8,898 nucleotides of DNA. Source: Phycisphaerales bacterium. GTDB taxonomy: Bacteria > Planctomycetota > Phycisphaerae > Phycisphaerales > UBA1924. Made by a program: the position numbers and the translations under genes. The DNA lies in NCBI GenBank assembly GCA_029260415.1, contig JAJDDH010000088.1, forward strand, positions 1 through 8,898. Reading direction: 5' to 3'. The stretch's first letter is position 1. Every line of letters begins with the position of its first letter. This document shows positions 1-6,727 of the stretch, in pieces. A model generated the notes under the pieces. That model saw only the letters and a program-made list of their open reading frames with translations, ran no database searches and was not told the origin of the DNA.

Positions 1-597
1 GTCCTTCTCGCGCACAGCGATCGACTGCCCGATGTCCAGCCGCAGCAGCTCGGTCAGCAGAGGCCAGGCGAACTCGATGTCCGACTCCTGCTCGCGCGTC
101 GGGCGCGTCAGCGTCATCACGCCCGATTTGGACAGGTGGTCCGGGATCGGGCTCGTGGAATCGATCAGCGACACGCCCTGGCGGTCAAGCTCCTCGGCGA
201 TCGCCGCGAGCACCGCGTGCGAGCGCCGGTCGTGACGCAGGTGACGCTGCCAGCTGATGACCGTCCGCAGGTCCGGAATGTTCTTGAACACCCGGAACCG
301 GTCGTGCATCAGCTCGGCCTTGTCCACCCGCCCGACCATGATCGCGTGCTTGCACCCGGACTGCTTGAGGCGCTTGGCCCACCCGCCCAGACGGAGCAGG
401 CCCACGTCGCTGAAGCTCTCGCACAGCGGGGGCAGCTCGCCGTCGTACTGGCGGGCCAGCCCGAGCCCGTGGACCGGGTGCCCCAGGCTCGCAAGCCCCC
501 GCGCAATAAGGATGGGCAGGCGCCCACCACCGGCGATGAGCCCGATGGGCGCCGGCGGGGCCGGGGGGTCGGCAAGGATGGAGAGCGTGCCGCTCAT
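1..597 (-). CDS. lpxI: UDP-2,3-diacylglucosamine pyrophosphatase LpxI (DUF1009), partial
   Basis: LpxI hydrolyses UDP-2,3-diacylglucosamine to lipid X and UMP in lipid A synthesis, replacing LpxH in many lineages. Read on the minus strand from the ATG at 597-595, the frame stays open for 199 codons to the window edge, so the C-terminal part of this roughly 270-290-residue family is missing. Visible signature: the N-terminal glycine-rich segment GLIAGGGRLPILIARGL (residues 19-35), a middle segment with MVGRVDKAELM (87-97), then the start of the C-terminal catalytic domain with LTRPTREQESDIEFAW (163-178) and LDIGQSIAVREKD (187-199). A GGAGGA lies on the minus strand at 616-611, 13 nt from the ATG, which is a long spacing; no better in-frame start is visible nearby. 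It is divergent from the gene at 776. I recognise the family by its motifs; the catalytic aspartate region probably lies beyond the edge and cannot be checked. Confidence 0.88.
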   Translation of the reverse strand, partial: MSGTLSILADPPAPPAPIGLIAGGGRLPILIARGLASLGHPVHGLGLARQYDGELPPLCESFSDVGLLRLGGWAKRLKQSGCKHAIMVGRVDKAELMHDRFRVFKNIPDLRTVISWQRHLRHDRRSHAVLAAIAEELDRQGVSLIDSTSPIPDHLSKSGVMTLTRPTREQESDIEFAWPLLTELLRLDIGQSIAVREKD

Positions 598-645
598 CGG
601 GGCGATTCGGTCCTCCGGTGCGGCATCGAGGGCCGCTGGGCATGG

Positions 646-651
646 ATTCTA
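646..651 (-). promoter_or_regulatory. Possible -10 box for lpxI (TAGAAT)
   Basis: Minus-strand TAGAAT lies about 48 nt upstream of the lpxI start, in a G+C-rich region where such an AT-rich hexamer stands out. It resembles a sigma-70 -10 element. No convincing -35 was found at 16-18 nt spacing, so the call rests on the hexamer and its position only. Confidence 0.35.
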
Positions 652-739
652 CCCCTTCGTTCGGATCAGCGGAGCGCATGGCTCCAATCCACCCCTCCGC
701 AGCCCCTGCACAGACTGGGGCTCTTCGACGCCCCCGGAC

Positions 740-745
740 GATACT
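740..745 (+). promoter_or_regulatory. Possible -10 box for the zinc-ribbon gene (GATACT)
   Basis: GATACT lies 30 nt upstream of the ATG at 776, giving a predicted transcript start near 752 and a leader of about 24 nt that contains the ribosome binding site. No clear -35 is visible. The 598-775 gap holds nothing else that I can recognise. Confidence 0.35.
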
Positions 746-775
746 CACCCTCCCGCAGACGCCCGGAGCCAGCCC

Positions 776-1018
776 ATGACCACCCCACACCCGGGCCGCC
801 CCTCCCCCTCCGGCGTCCCAGGCCCCGACAGCCCCGTCCAGCGCGCGATCCGACCCTGGATCGGGGTCATGTTCACCTGCGCCAACGAATACCTCCGCGT
901 CTCCAGAAGCCCCGACGCGAGCGTGTACCGGGCGCGCTGCCCAAAGTGCGGCAAATCCGTCCGCTTCCGCGTCGGTGAGGGCGGGTCCGACGCCCGCTTC
1001 TTCGAGGTCAGTTGCTAG
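776..1018 (+). CDS. Small four-cysteine zinc-ribbon protein, 80 aa
   Basis: I do not recognise a named function. The protein has a proline/serine-rich N-terminal tail (residues 1-22), then a compact domain with FTCANEYLRV (33-42), YRARCPKCGKSVRF (51-64) and a C-terminal FFEVSC (75-80). Cysteines C35, C55, C58 and C80 could bind one zinc ion; the CPKCG knuckle is typical of zinc ribbons. The ATG at 776 is chosen because CGGAG at 764-768 gives a ribosome binding site about 7 nt upstream; the open frame extends much further upstream but only as a shadow across lpxI. The FTC...YLRV...RCPxCG arrangement resembles short proteins I associate with Phycisphaerae, which is recall rather than a search result. 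A nucleic-acid or protein-binding adaptor role is possible but unproven. It stands alone, 46 nt before the next gene. Confidence 0.75.
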   Translation: MTTPHPGRPSPSGVPGPDSPVQRAIRPWIGVMFTCANEYLRVSRSPDASVYRARCPKCGKSVRFRVGEGGSDARFFEVSC

Positions 1019-1030
1019 CGCCCGCCCCCA

Positions 1031-1058
1031 TTCACGCCCAGCCTTCCGCTCCTAGACT
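1031..1058 (+). promoter_or_regulatory. Promoter-like TTCACG-N16-TAGACT giving a leaderless start
   Basis: TAGACT at 1053-1058 is a good -10 match, with TTCACG at 1031-1036 (4 of 6 matches to TTGACA) at a 16-nt spacing. The ATG of the next gene begins at 1065, exactly where transcription from this -10 box would be expected to start (6-7 nt downstream). There is no Shine-Dalgarno sequence before that ATG, so the message is probably leaderless. Confidence 0.45.
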
Positions 1059-1064
1059 GCCCCA

Positions 1065-1637
1065 ATGATCGGATCGTCCTCCCCCTACGACATCGCCCGC
1101 CCCGTGCGCGAGTGCGCCTCCACCGGCGCCCCCATCAGCGTGGGCGACCACTTCGTCGCTGTGCTCGTGGACTTGCCGGGTGAGGAAGCGCTCACCCGCC
1201 AGGACTTCAGCCTCGACGCCTGGGAGGGCGGCGCCCGCCCCAAGTCCCCGGGCCAGGTCTTCGCCTTTTGGCGGACCACCGCCCCCGAGCCCAACGAGCA
1301 GAAGAAGCCCCTCATCGGCGAAGACGAGCTCATGGACCTCTTCGAGCAGCTGGGCGAGTCCGACGCTGATGACCGCCTCGCCTTCCGCTACCTGCTCACG
1401 CTCGTGCTCGTCCGCAAACGCCGCCTCACCTACGAGGGCGGCACGCCCGCCGACCGCAAGAACAACCGCGCCGGGCTCATGTACGTCCGCCCCAAGGGCG
1501 TGGCGCTCCCCCCCGAGCGCGGCGGCGACGGCCCGCCCCTGCTCGAGGTCATCGACCCCGGGCTCGACGACGAGACCATCGCCAGCGTCACCGAGCAGCT
1601 CGGACAGATCATGAACCTCGACGAGGACAACACGTGA
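1065..1637 (+). CDS. Conserved hypothetical protein, 190 aa (planctomycete-type)
   Basis: No named function recognised. There is no signal peptide or clear membrane segment, so it is probably cytoplasmic. Near the N-terminus is CASTGAPISVGDHFVAVLVD (residues 17-36), with a C-x-x-T-G start like half of a zinc ribbon, but this is the only cysteine, so zinc binding by one chain is unlikely. An RQDFSLDAW segment (45-53) and a predicted helix RLAFRYLLTLVLVRKRRL (104-121) follow; the last mixes hydrophobic and basic residues and could be a buried or membrane-touching helix. The acidic C-terminus ends LDEDNT. The ATG at 1065 fits a TAGACT -10 box 6 nt upstream and lacks a Shine-Dalgarno site. The stop overlaps the start of the next gene by 4 nt (GTGA, 1634-1637), so the two are probably co-translated. 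I recall similar proteins in planctomycetes, where the core C-x-x-T-G and LLxLxLxRKRxL segments appear conserved. Confidence 0.8.
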   Translation: MIGSSSPYDIARPVRECASTGAPISVGDHFVAVLVDLPGEEALTRQDFSLDAWEGGARPKSPGQVFAFWRTTAPEPNEQKKPLIGEDELMDLFEQLGESDADDRLAFRYLLTLVLVRKRRLTYEGGTPADRKNNRAGLMYVRPKGVALPPERGGDGPPLLEVIDPGLDDETIASVTEQLGQIMNLDEDNT

Positions 1638-2545
1638 GCCCCACCCGACCGCTGCTGCTCGCTCTCGCGTGCGCCGCGGCGCTGGGCATGGGCTGCGCCT
1701 CGATGGACCCGCTCGCGGGACAGCACGAGGGCGCCGCCCAGCACGAGCCCAAGGCCTCGGCGCGAAAGAGCGTCAGCTACGAGCAGGCCCGGGCGATCTA
1801 CAACGACCGGGTCGCGCCCGCCGACACGTTCTGGGCCCGGGTCTCGATCCGGGTGGACGGGCGCGACGCCGAGGGCGGGCGCCTGCGCGAGCAGGCCGAG
1901 GGGCACCTGCAGATCGAGCGTCCCAGCAGCCTGGCGATGTCCATCGGCAAGCTGGGCGAGACCCACCTCTACCTGGGCTCCAACGACGACGTCTACTGGT
2001 GGATGGACCTGATCGACAAGGACGACGCGTTCGTGATCTTCGGGCGCCACACGCAGGTCTCGCCCCACAAGGCCGCGCAGCTGGGCGTGCCCGTGCACCC
2101 GCTGGACCTGATCGACGCGATCGCCATCTCGCCCCTGCCCCCCGAGAGCCCGGGCGCCCGCGCCACCTGGACCCCCGACGGGAAGGAACTCGTCGTCCGC
2201 GCCCCCGGTCGCTGGGGCGCCCGGCGCATGTGGCTCGACCCGGACACCTTCGAGCCCCGGCGCGTCGAGATCCAGGACGAGCGGGGCAAGCTCCTGCTCG
2301 CCGCCGAGCTCAGCCGCTACGAGCACGTCCGCAAGCAGGGCGACGCGACCATCCTGCTCCGCATGGCGACGCGCTACGAGATCCAGACCGCCGGGCTCGA
2401 CGCGACCGTCCGCATCAACGTCTTTGAGCCCCGGATCCGCTCGATCCGCCCCATCGCGTTCGACCTCCCCCGCCTGCTCGAGTCCTTCAACGTCGAGCAG
2501 GCCTGGGACCTGGACGCCCCGAGCGCCGGCGTCGCGGGAGACTGA
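1634..2545 (+). CDS. LolA/LolB-like outer-membrane lipoprotein, 303 aa
   Basis: The N-terminus MSPTRPLLLALACAAALGMG precedes C21 and looks like a lipoprotein signal; the lipobox is imperfect (G at -3, G at -1). Residues 22-23 are Ala-Ser, with no Asp at +2, so by the Lol sorting rule of Escherichia coli it would go to the outer membrane. Residues about 60-290 read as a LolA/LolB-type half-barrel: alternating strands such as FWARVSIRVDG (66-76), GHLQIERPSSLAMSI (90-104), HLYLGSNDDVYWWMD (111-125), a second half with KELVVRAPGRWGARRMWLDP (184-203), and strands near 208-265. That fold binds acyl chains or lipoproteins in the periplasm. The GTG start at 1634 overlaps the previous stop, and GAGGA at 1623-1627 serves as ribosome binding site. 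It is followed 2 nt later by the RDD gene. The fold is assigned by pattern only; other lipid-binding relatives (LppX/LprG-like) are possible. Confidence 0.72.
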   Translation: MSPTRPLLLALACAAALGMGCASMDPLAGQHEGAAQHEPKASARKSVSYEQARAIYNDRVAPADTFWARVSIRVDGRDAEGGRLREQAEGHLQIERPSSLAMSIGKLGETHLYLGSNDDVYWWMDLIDKDDAFVIFGRHTQVSPHKAAQLGVPVHPLDLIDAIAISPLPPESPGARATWTPDGKELVVRAPGRWGARRMWLDPDTFEPRRVEIQDERGKLLLAAELSRYEHVRKQGDATILLRMATRYEIQTAGLDATVRINVFEPRIRSIRPIAFDLPRLLESFNVEQAWDLDAPSAGVAGD

Positions 2546-2547
2546 GC

Positions 2548-4098
2548 GTGCGACCCGCCCTGTGCCGGCACACCCTGCTCGCGGCGCTGGCCGTGCTCGT
2601 GCTCAGCTCGGACGCGCGCGCCCAACGCGCCGACCCGACCACCTCCGGCGCCGCGCACGCCTGGCTCGTGCTGCCCGACCGCGCGACGGACGCCTCCGCG
2701 CTCGTGCACGTCCCGCCCCGGCGCGCCGCCGAGGGCGCCGTGTTCGAGCCCTCCGAGCGGGGCACGCTCCGTGTCGCCCGCCGCCTGGCAACCGCCCCGC
2801 GCGCCGTCGCCGCCTGGGCGGACGACGTCTACCTGCTCATGCCAGCAGCGCCCGATCGACCGGCGCGCGTGCTCACGCTCACCGCTCTCCCCGCCCCGAT
2901 CGGCGACTTCTGGTCCTACGAGCCCCGCACCAGGCTCCGCCCGCTCGACCCGTTCCCCGACGGGTTCGTGGCGCAGGGCATCGTCGGCGCCCGCGACGGG
3001 CCCGCCGTGCTGGGCGAACGCTCCGGGCGCCCCGCGCTCCTCCGATACACGCAGGGCGCGTGGGAGCAGCTTGCGCTACCGACCTTGTCGGGTGCGCAAA
3101 CGCTCCGTCTGCTGCCCGACGCGGGCGGACAGCTCCGCCTCCTGAGCATCCCAGGGGCGGGCGCCGCCGCGCTGTGGACGCGCGCCGGATCGGGCTGGCT
3201 CTCGGTCGACCTCGCGCCGGGCATCGACCCCGACCGACTCATCGCGCTGGGCGCGACCGGGCCGCGCGTGCTCGCGGCGCAGGCAGGCGAGAACGCCGTC
3301 GAACTCCTGGCCATCTCCGAGTCGGGCGCCGAGCGGATCGCCATGATCGAGGGCGTCAGCGATCAGCACGCCGGGGCGTTCCAGGGCGACCGCTTCGAGG
3401 CGTTCGTGCTCGCGTGGGAGATCGCCCAGGGGGAATCGGGCGCCTCGGCGAAGGTGACTCTCGCCGAGGTCTCGACGGCCACCGGGCAGGAGTTGTACCG
3501 GGGGGCCGCGATCCGAACCCTGCCCGTGAGCACGACCCAGTTCCGGCTCCTGGCCGCGTCGCTGGTGGCGCTGATGGGCGTCGTGCTGCTGGTGGTGCTC
3601 AAGCCGAGCGAGGAGGGTCCGGTCCTGCTGCCCGAGGGCTGTGCGCTGGCCGAGCCCGGGCGCCGCCTGGCCGCGACGATGGTGGACGTGCTGATCGCCG
3701 TGTTCATCGTGCGATTGATCTTCAACGTCCCCCTGATCGAGATCATCACGCTCTCGGGCCTGCTCCGCCCGGGCGGCGCGTGGATGGCGGCCCCGACCAT
3801 GCTTGCCATCGGGTTCCTGCTCTCGGTCACGGGCGAGTGGCTCTCGGGCAGGTCCCTGGGCAAGCTCGCGACCGGATGCCGCGTGGTGCAGATCCGATCC
3901 GAGTCGATCGCGGGGCCCCCGGTCCGCCCGTCGCTCTGGCGGGCGGCGGTGCGCAACATCGTCAAGTGGGCCCTGCCCCCGGTCGCCGCGCTGGCCCTCG
4001 TGGACCCCTCGGCGCGGCACCGCGGCGACTCGATCTCGGGCCTGGCGGTCGTCGTCCCCACGCACGATTCGCCTGTTGACTCGGGCGATGAGCCCTGA
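2548..4098 (+). CDS. Exported sensor-like protein with C-terminal RDD domain, 516 aa
   Basis: A signal peptide (residues 1-26, ending SSDARAQ) leads into about 300 residues predicted outside the cytoplasm. That part has short repeated beta-rich units with small-residue turns, for example ARVLTLTALP (106-115), QLRLLSIPG (195-203) and VELLAISESG (251-260), suggesting but not proving a beta-propeller-like fold. One membrane helix follows (about 333-351), then an RDD domain (about 369-504) with PGRRLAATMVDVLIAVFIV (370-388), GRSLGKLATGCRVVQ (434-448), WRAAVRNIVKW (464-474) and RHRGDSISGLAVV (490-502), matching the RDD pattern of Arg near the start, Asp in the first helix, G-x-x-x-GK and a late G-D. 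RDD proteins are membrane proteins of mostly unknown role, some linked to ion transport. The GTG at 2548 has GGGAG at 2536-2540, 7 nt upstream. Position 2 nt after the lipoprotein gene implies one operon. Confidence 0.78.
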   Translation: MRPALCRHTLLAALAVLVLSSDARAQRADPTTSGAAHAWLVLPDRATDASALVHVPPRRAAEGAVFEPSERGTLRVARRLATAPRAVAAWADDVYLLMPAAPDRPARVLTLTALPAPIGDFWSYEPRTRLRPLDPFPDGFVAQGIVGARDGPAVLGERSGRPALLRYTQGAWEQLALPTLSGAQTLRLLPDAGGQLRLLSIPGAGAAALWTRAGSGWLSVDLAPGIDPDRLIALGATGPRVLAAQAGENAVELLAISESGAERIAMIEGVSDQHAGAFQGDRFEAFVLAWEIAQGESGASAKVTLAEVSTATGQELYRGAAIRTLPVSTTQFRLLAASLVALMGVVLLVVLKPSEEGPVLLPEGCALAEPGRRLAATMVDVLIAVFIVRLIFNVPLIEIITLSGLLRPGGAWMAAPTMLAIGFLLSVTGEWLSGRSLGKLATGCRVVQIRSESIAGPPVRPSLWRAAVRNIVKWALPPVAALALVDPSARHRGDSISGLAVVVPTHDSPVDSGDEP

Positions 4099-4146
4099 GC
4101 CGGCGCCGAGCGCAGAAACTGCTGAAGGCGGAGGGGCCTCGGACCC

Positions 4147-4152
4147 GATAAT
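4147..4152 (+). promoter_or_regulatory. Possible -10 box for the TPR gene (GATAAT)
   Basis: GATAAT in the 138-nt gap after the RDD gene is one of the few AT-rich hexamers there. A transcript starting near 4159 would have a leader of about 78 nt to the ATG at 4237. The -35 is weak: CTGAAG at 4122-4127, 19 nt away. No terminator for the upstream operon is seen in this gap; only a short GAGG/CCTC inverted repeat (4131-4140) is present. Confidence 0.4.
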
Positions 4153-4236
4153 CTTGCGCGGCGTCGCCCCAATGTGGGCGTGGACGCCGGTCGCCCCACC
4201 GGACGGGGCGGCTCGCCCGATCGACGGACCGAGACC

Positions 4237-6684
4237 ATGGCAGAGCCCGACGAGAGCATGGACCCCCAGACCGACGAGCACGACTCGTCCCTGGATCGCC
4301 TGCGCCACAACTGGCGGACCACCTGGCAGGCCCCGGCCCTGCTCGGAGCCGTGGCGCTGCTCGTCACCGGGATCCTCTACTCCATCCTGACGGCGCCCAA
4401 GCCCGACCTGGCCCCCGCGATCAACCAGGCCGAACGCCTGATCGAGCAAGGGTCTCACCAGCAGGCGATGGATGTCCTCAAGACCCGCGTCTACCCGTAC
4501 CTGGACGAGGCGGGCGAGGTCAGCGCGCTGGGGCGTCGGTACCACCTCGCCGTCGCCAGGGCGCTGTACCGAGCCCAGGCCGAGCTGGGCATCGACCTTG
4601 AAGTGAACCACCGCAACGTGCTGACGCACTACCTCGAGGCCGAGCGTCAGGGCTCGTCCCTGCTCCCGGGCGACCAGGTCGCGCTCGCCAACACCTACCT
4701 CTCCCTCGGTGAAACCACCTCGGCCCGCGTCCGCGCCGACGAACTCCCGGACAACGCCCGGGAGATGCGCCTTGCGATCTACAAACGCTTGGTGGACCTG
4801 CTGCTCGCTCCTCCTAACGCCCAGACCGATGAGGCCCTCGAGCTGCTCAACGAGATCCTGGGCGACCCGACCCTCCCCCCCGATGACCGGGCGTGGGCGC
4901 TGACGCGCCAGACCCAGGTCCGACTGGACCAGGGCTACGCCGACGAGGCGATCACCCGCCTGCTCCGCGCGGCGCCGCGCATCGAGAAGGCCTCCCCCGA
5001 CATCCGCGGCGAGATCCTCCTCCTGCTCGGGCGCGCCTACGTCGAGATCGCGGCCCTGGGCGAGGCCGAGCGCCAGCTCCTTCAGGCGCAGGACCTTCTG
5101 CCCCCGGGCTCCTCGCTCCAGGGCGAGGCGCTGTACTACCTCTCAAAGATCGATGAGTCCCGCGGCGACACGGACGCGGGGCGTGATCGCCTCGCCCAGG
5201 CCGTCGAGCGTCACCCCGAGTGCCGCACGAACCGTCGGGCGCTCATGGGCCTGGCCGAGGCCGAGGCGGCGATCGGGCGCACGCCCGAATCGCAGGAGAT
5301 CTACCGGAAACTCGTCGACGAGATCAACGCCGCAGAGGGCCAGGGCGCCCCGGGCCCTGAAGAGGCGGCCCAGAGCCTCCTTGCGCAGTACCGCGACCGC
5401 CTCTCCCGCGACGAGATCGAGGAGGCCCTCGCCTTCGCGACACTCGCCAGCGATCTGTACTCGCTCGAGAGACTGCCCGCGGACGTGCTCGCGGCCCTGG
5501 CGACGGGGCACCAAAGCTCGGCCGAACGCATCATGGCGCAGGGAACGCTGGACACGCTCGATCCCTCGTCGCGGGCCGAGGCACAGCGCCACCTGATCCG
5601 CGCCGCCAGCTACTACCGCCTGCACGCCGAGGCCTTCGTGCTGACCGACAACGACCAGTACGCCCGCTCGCTCTGGCTCGCGGCGGACCTGTTCGATCAG
5701 GCCGGGGACCGGACCGAGGCGATCGCGGCGTTCCGCCTGTACGCCGACGGCGTGCCGGGCGACGCACGCAACGCCGAGGCCCGCTTCCGCCTCGGTCGCG
5801 CGTTCCAGTCCATGGGCGACCAGTCGACCGCCGCGACCTACTTCCGCGACCTCATCGACGAGGAAAAGCTCGGGATCGCGGCGGACGTGGGCCCGTACGC
5901 CGAGCTCAGCCACGTCCCCCTCGCCCAGGTGCTGCTCGACGACGCCGACGAGACCAACGACGAGGAGGCCCGACGCCTGCTGCGGCGCATGATCAGCGGG
6001 AGCATGGGCGATGCTGAGACCGCCCAGTACCGCCAGGCGCTGATCGAGCTCGGGCGCGTGCACTACGCGGCTGGCGACTACGAACGCGCCATCGAACACT
6101 TCGAAGAGGCCCGCTCCCGATACCCCAACGACAAGCGGATCACCGAGATCCGGTTCCTGCTCGCCGACGCGTACCGCCTCTCGGCCCGCGAGATCCACGA
6201 CCGCCTGGCCAGCGAGGCCATGCCCGGCTCGCTCGAACGCCAGCTCAAGACGACCGCCCGCGAGCGGCGCATCGCGGCGATGGCCGGCTACGAGCAGGTC
6301 CGAGGCGCGATCGAGCAGATCGACCCGCGCCAGCGATCCCCGCTCGAGAAGGTCCAGCTCCGCAACAGCTACTTCTTCCTGGGCGACTGCGCCTTTGACC
6401 TGGGCGACTATCGCACCGCGATCCTGCACTACGACCGCGCCCGCGAGCGGTACCCCGAGGACCCGGCCTCGCTCGTCGCCATGGTCCAGATCGTCAACGC
6501 CCACATCGAAGAGGACGACATGGGGCGCGCCCGCACCGCCAACGAGCGAGCGCGACGCTTCTACGAGAGCCTGCCCGAGGAGGTCTGGGACGACCCGAGC
6601 CTGCCCATGGGGCGCAGAGACTGGGAGCGCTGGCTCGAGTCCTCCTCCCGCCTCTACGAAGTGAGCGCCGTAACGACCGACTGA
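4237..6684 (+). CDS. Membrane-anchored TPR-repeat protein, 815 aa
   Basis: A short acidic, hydrophilic N-terminus (residues 1-30) is followed by one membrane helix (about 31-52, APALLGAVALLVTGILYSIL) and some 760 residues of helical repeats predicted outside the membrane. TPR units are clearest at 477-545 (SLWLAADLFDQAGDRTEAIA and the next repeat, RFRLGRAFQSMGDQSTAATY), about 598-632 (ALIELGRVHYAAGDYERAIE) and about 708-742 (SYFFLGDCAFDLGDYRTAIL); weaker repeats fill the rest. The style resembles BamD/YbgF-type outer-membrane TPR proteins. It is probably a protein-binding scaffold facing the periplasm, since the short N-terminal tail before the helix favours an N-in signal-anchor; no enzyme motif is visible. 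The start is chosen at ATG 4237: an in-frame GTG at 4174 would add 21 low-complexity residues and has no ribosome binding site. The site before 4237 is weak too, and an ATG at 4258 is another option. Function is unknown; location just before flagellar-type genes may matter. Confidence 0.8.
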   Translation: MAEPDESMDPQTDEHDSSLDRLRHNWRTTWQAPALLGAVALLVTGILYSILTAPKPDLAPAINQAERLIEQGSHQQAMDVLKTRVYPYLDEAGEVSALGRRYHLAVARALYRAQAELGIDLEVNHRNVLTHYLEAERQGSSLLPGDQVALANTYLSLGETTSARVRADELPDNAREMRLAIYKRLVDLLLAPPNAQTDEALELLNEILGDPTLPPDDRAWALTRQTQVRLDQGYADEAITRLLRAAPRIEKASPDIRGEILLLLGRAYVEIAALGEAERQLLQAQDLLPPGSSLQGEALYYLSKIDESRGDTDAGRDRLAQAVERHPECRTNRRALMGLAEAEAAIGRTPESQEIYRKLVDEINAAEGQGAPGPEEAAQSLLAQYRDRLSRDEIEEALAFATLASDLYSLERLPADVLAALATGHQSSAERIMAQGTLDTLDPSSRAEAQRHLIRAASYYRLHAEAFVLTDNDQYARSLWLAADLFDQAGDRTEAIAAFRLYADGVPGDARNAEARFRLGRAFQSMGDQSTAATYFRDLIDEEKLGIAADVGPYAELSHVPLAQVLLDDADETNDEEARRLLRRMISGSMGDAETAQYRQALIELGRVHYAAGDYERAIEHFEEARSRYPNDKRITEIRFLLADAYRLSAREIHDRLASEAMPGSLERQLKTTARERRIAAMAGYEQVRGAIEQIDPRQRSPLEKVQLRNSYFFLGDCAFDLGDYRTAILHYDRARERYPEDPASLVAMVQIVNAHIEEDDMGRARTANERARRFYESLPEEVWDDPSLPMGRRDWERWLESSSRLYEVSAVTTD

Positions 6685-6690
6685 ACCACG

Positions 6691-6708
6691 CCGGGCACGG
6701 ACGCCCGG
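6691..6708 (+). terminator. Short hairpin after the TPR gene
   Basis: CCGGGC (6691-6696) and GCCCGG (6703-6708) form a perfect 6-bp stem with a 6-nt loop, starting 7 nt after the TPR stop. There is no T-tract, so it may be a weak terminator, an RNA stabilising or processing element, or chance in G+C-rich DNA. Confidence 0.3.
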
Positions 6709-6727
6709 GCAGCACGCGAGGTCACGG

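Noticed and set aside
136..978. Plus-strand frames across 136-978, including the upstream extension of the zinc-ribbon frame from 257
   Set aside because: They overlap lpxI, whose motifs are clear on the minus strand. Only the part from 776 on has a ribosome binding site and a domain.
2424..4079. A 551-codon plus-strand frame overlapping the RDD gene
   Set aside because: It is Arg/Pro/Ala-rich shadow sequence, while the competing frame has a signal peptide, membrane helices and RDD motifs.
4131..4140. GAGG/CCTC inverted repeat as a terminator after the RDD gene
   Set aside because: The stem is only 4 bp with a 2-nt loop and no T-tract, which is expected by chance here.
4172..4390. A 72-codon frame starting ATG at 4172 as a leader peptide
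   Set aside because: It is Trp/Pro/Ser/Thr-rich frame-shadow sequence running into the TPR gene, with no ribosome binding site and no attenuator structure seen.
3076..4629. A 517-codon minus-strand open frame across the RDD and TPR genes
   Set aside because: It crosses two well-supported plus-strand genes, has low-complexity Gly/Arg/His-rich composition and shows no domain.
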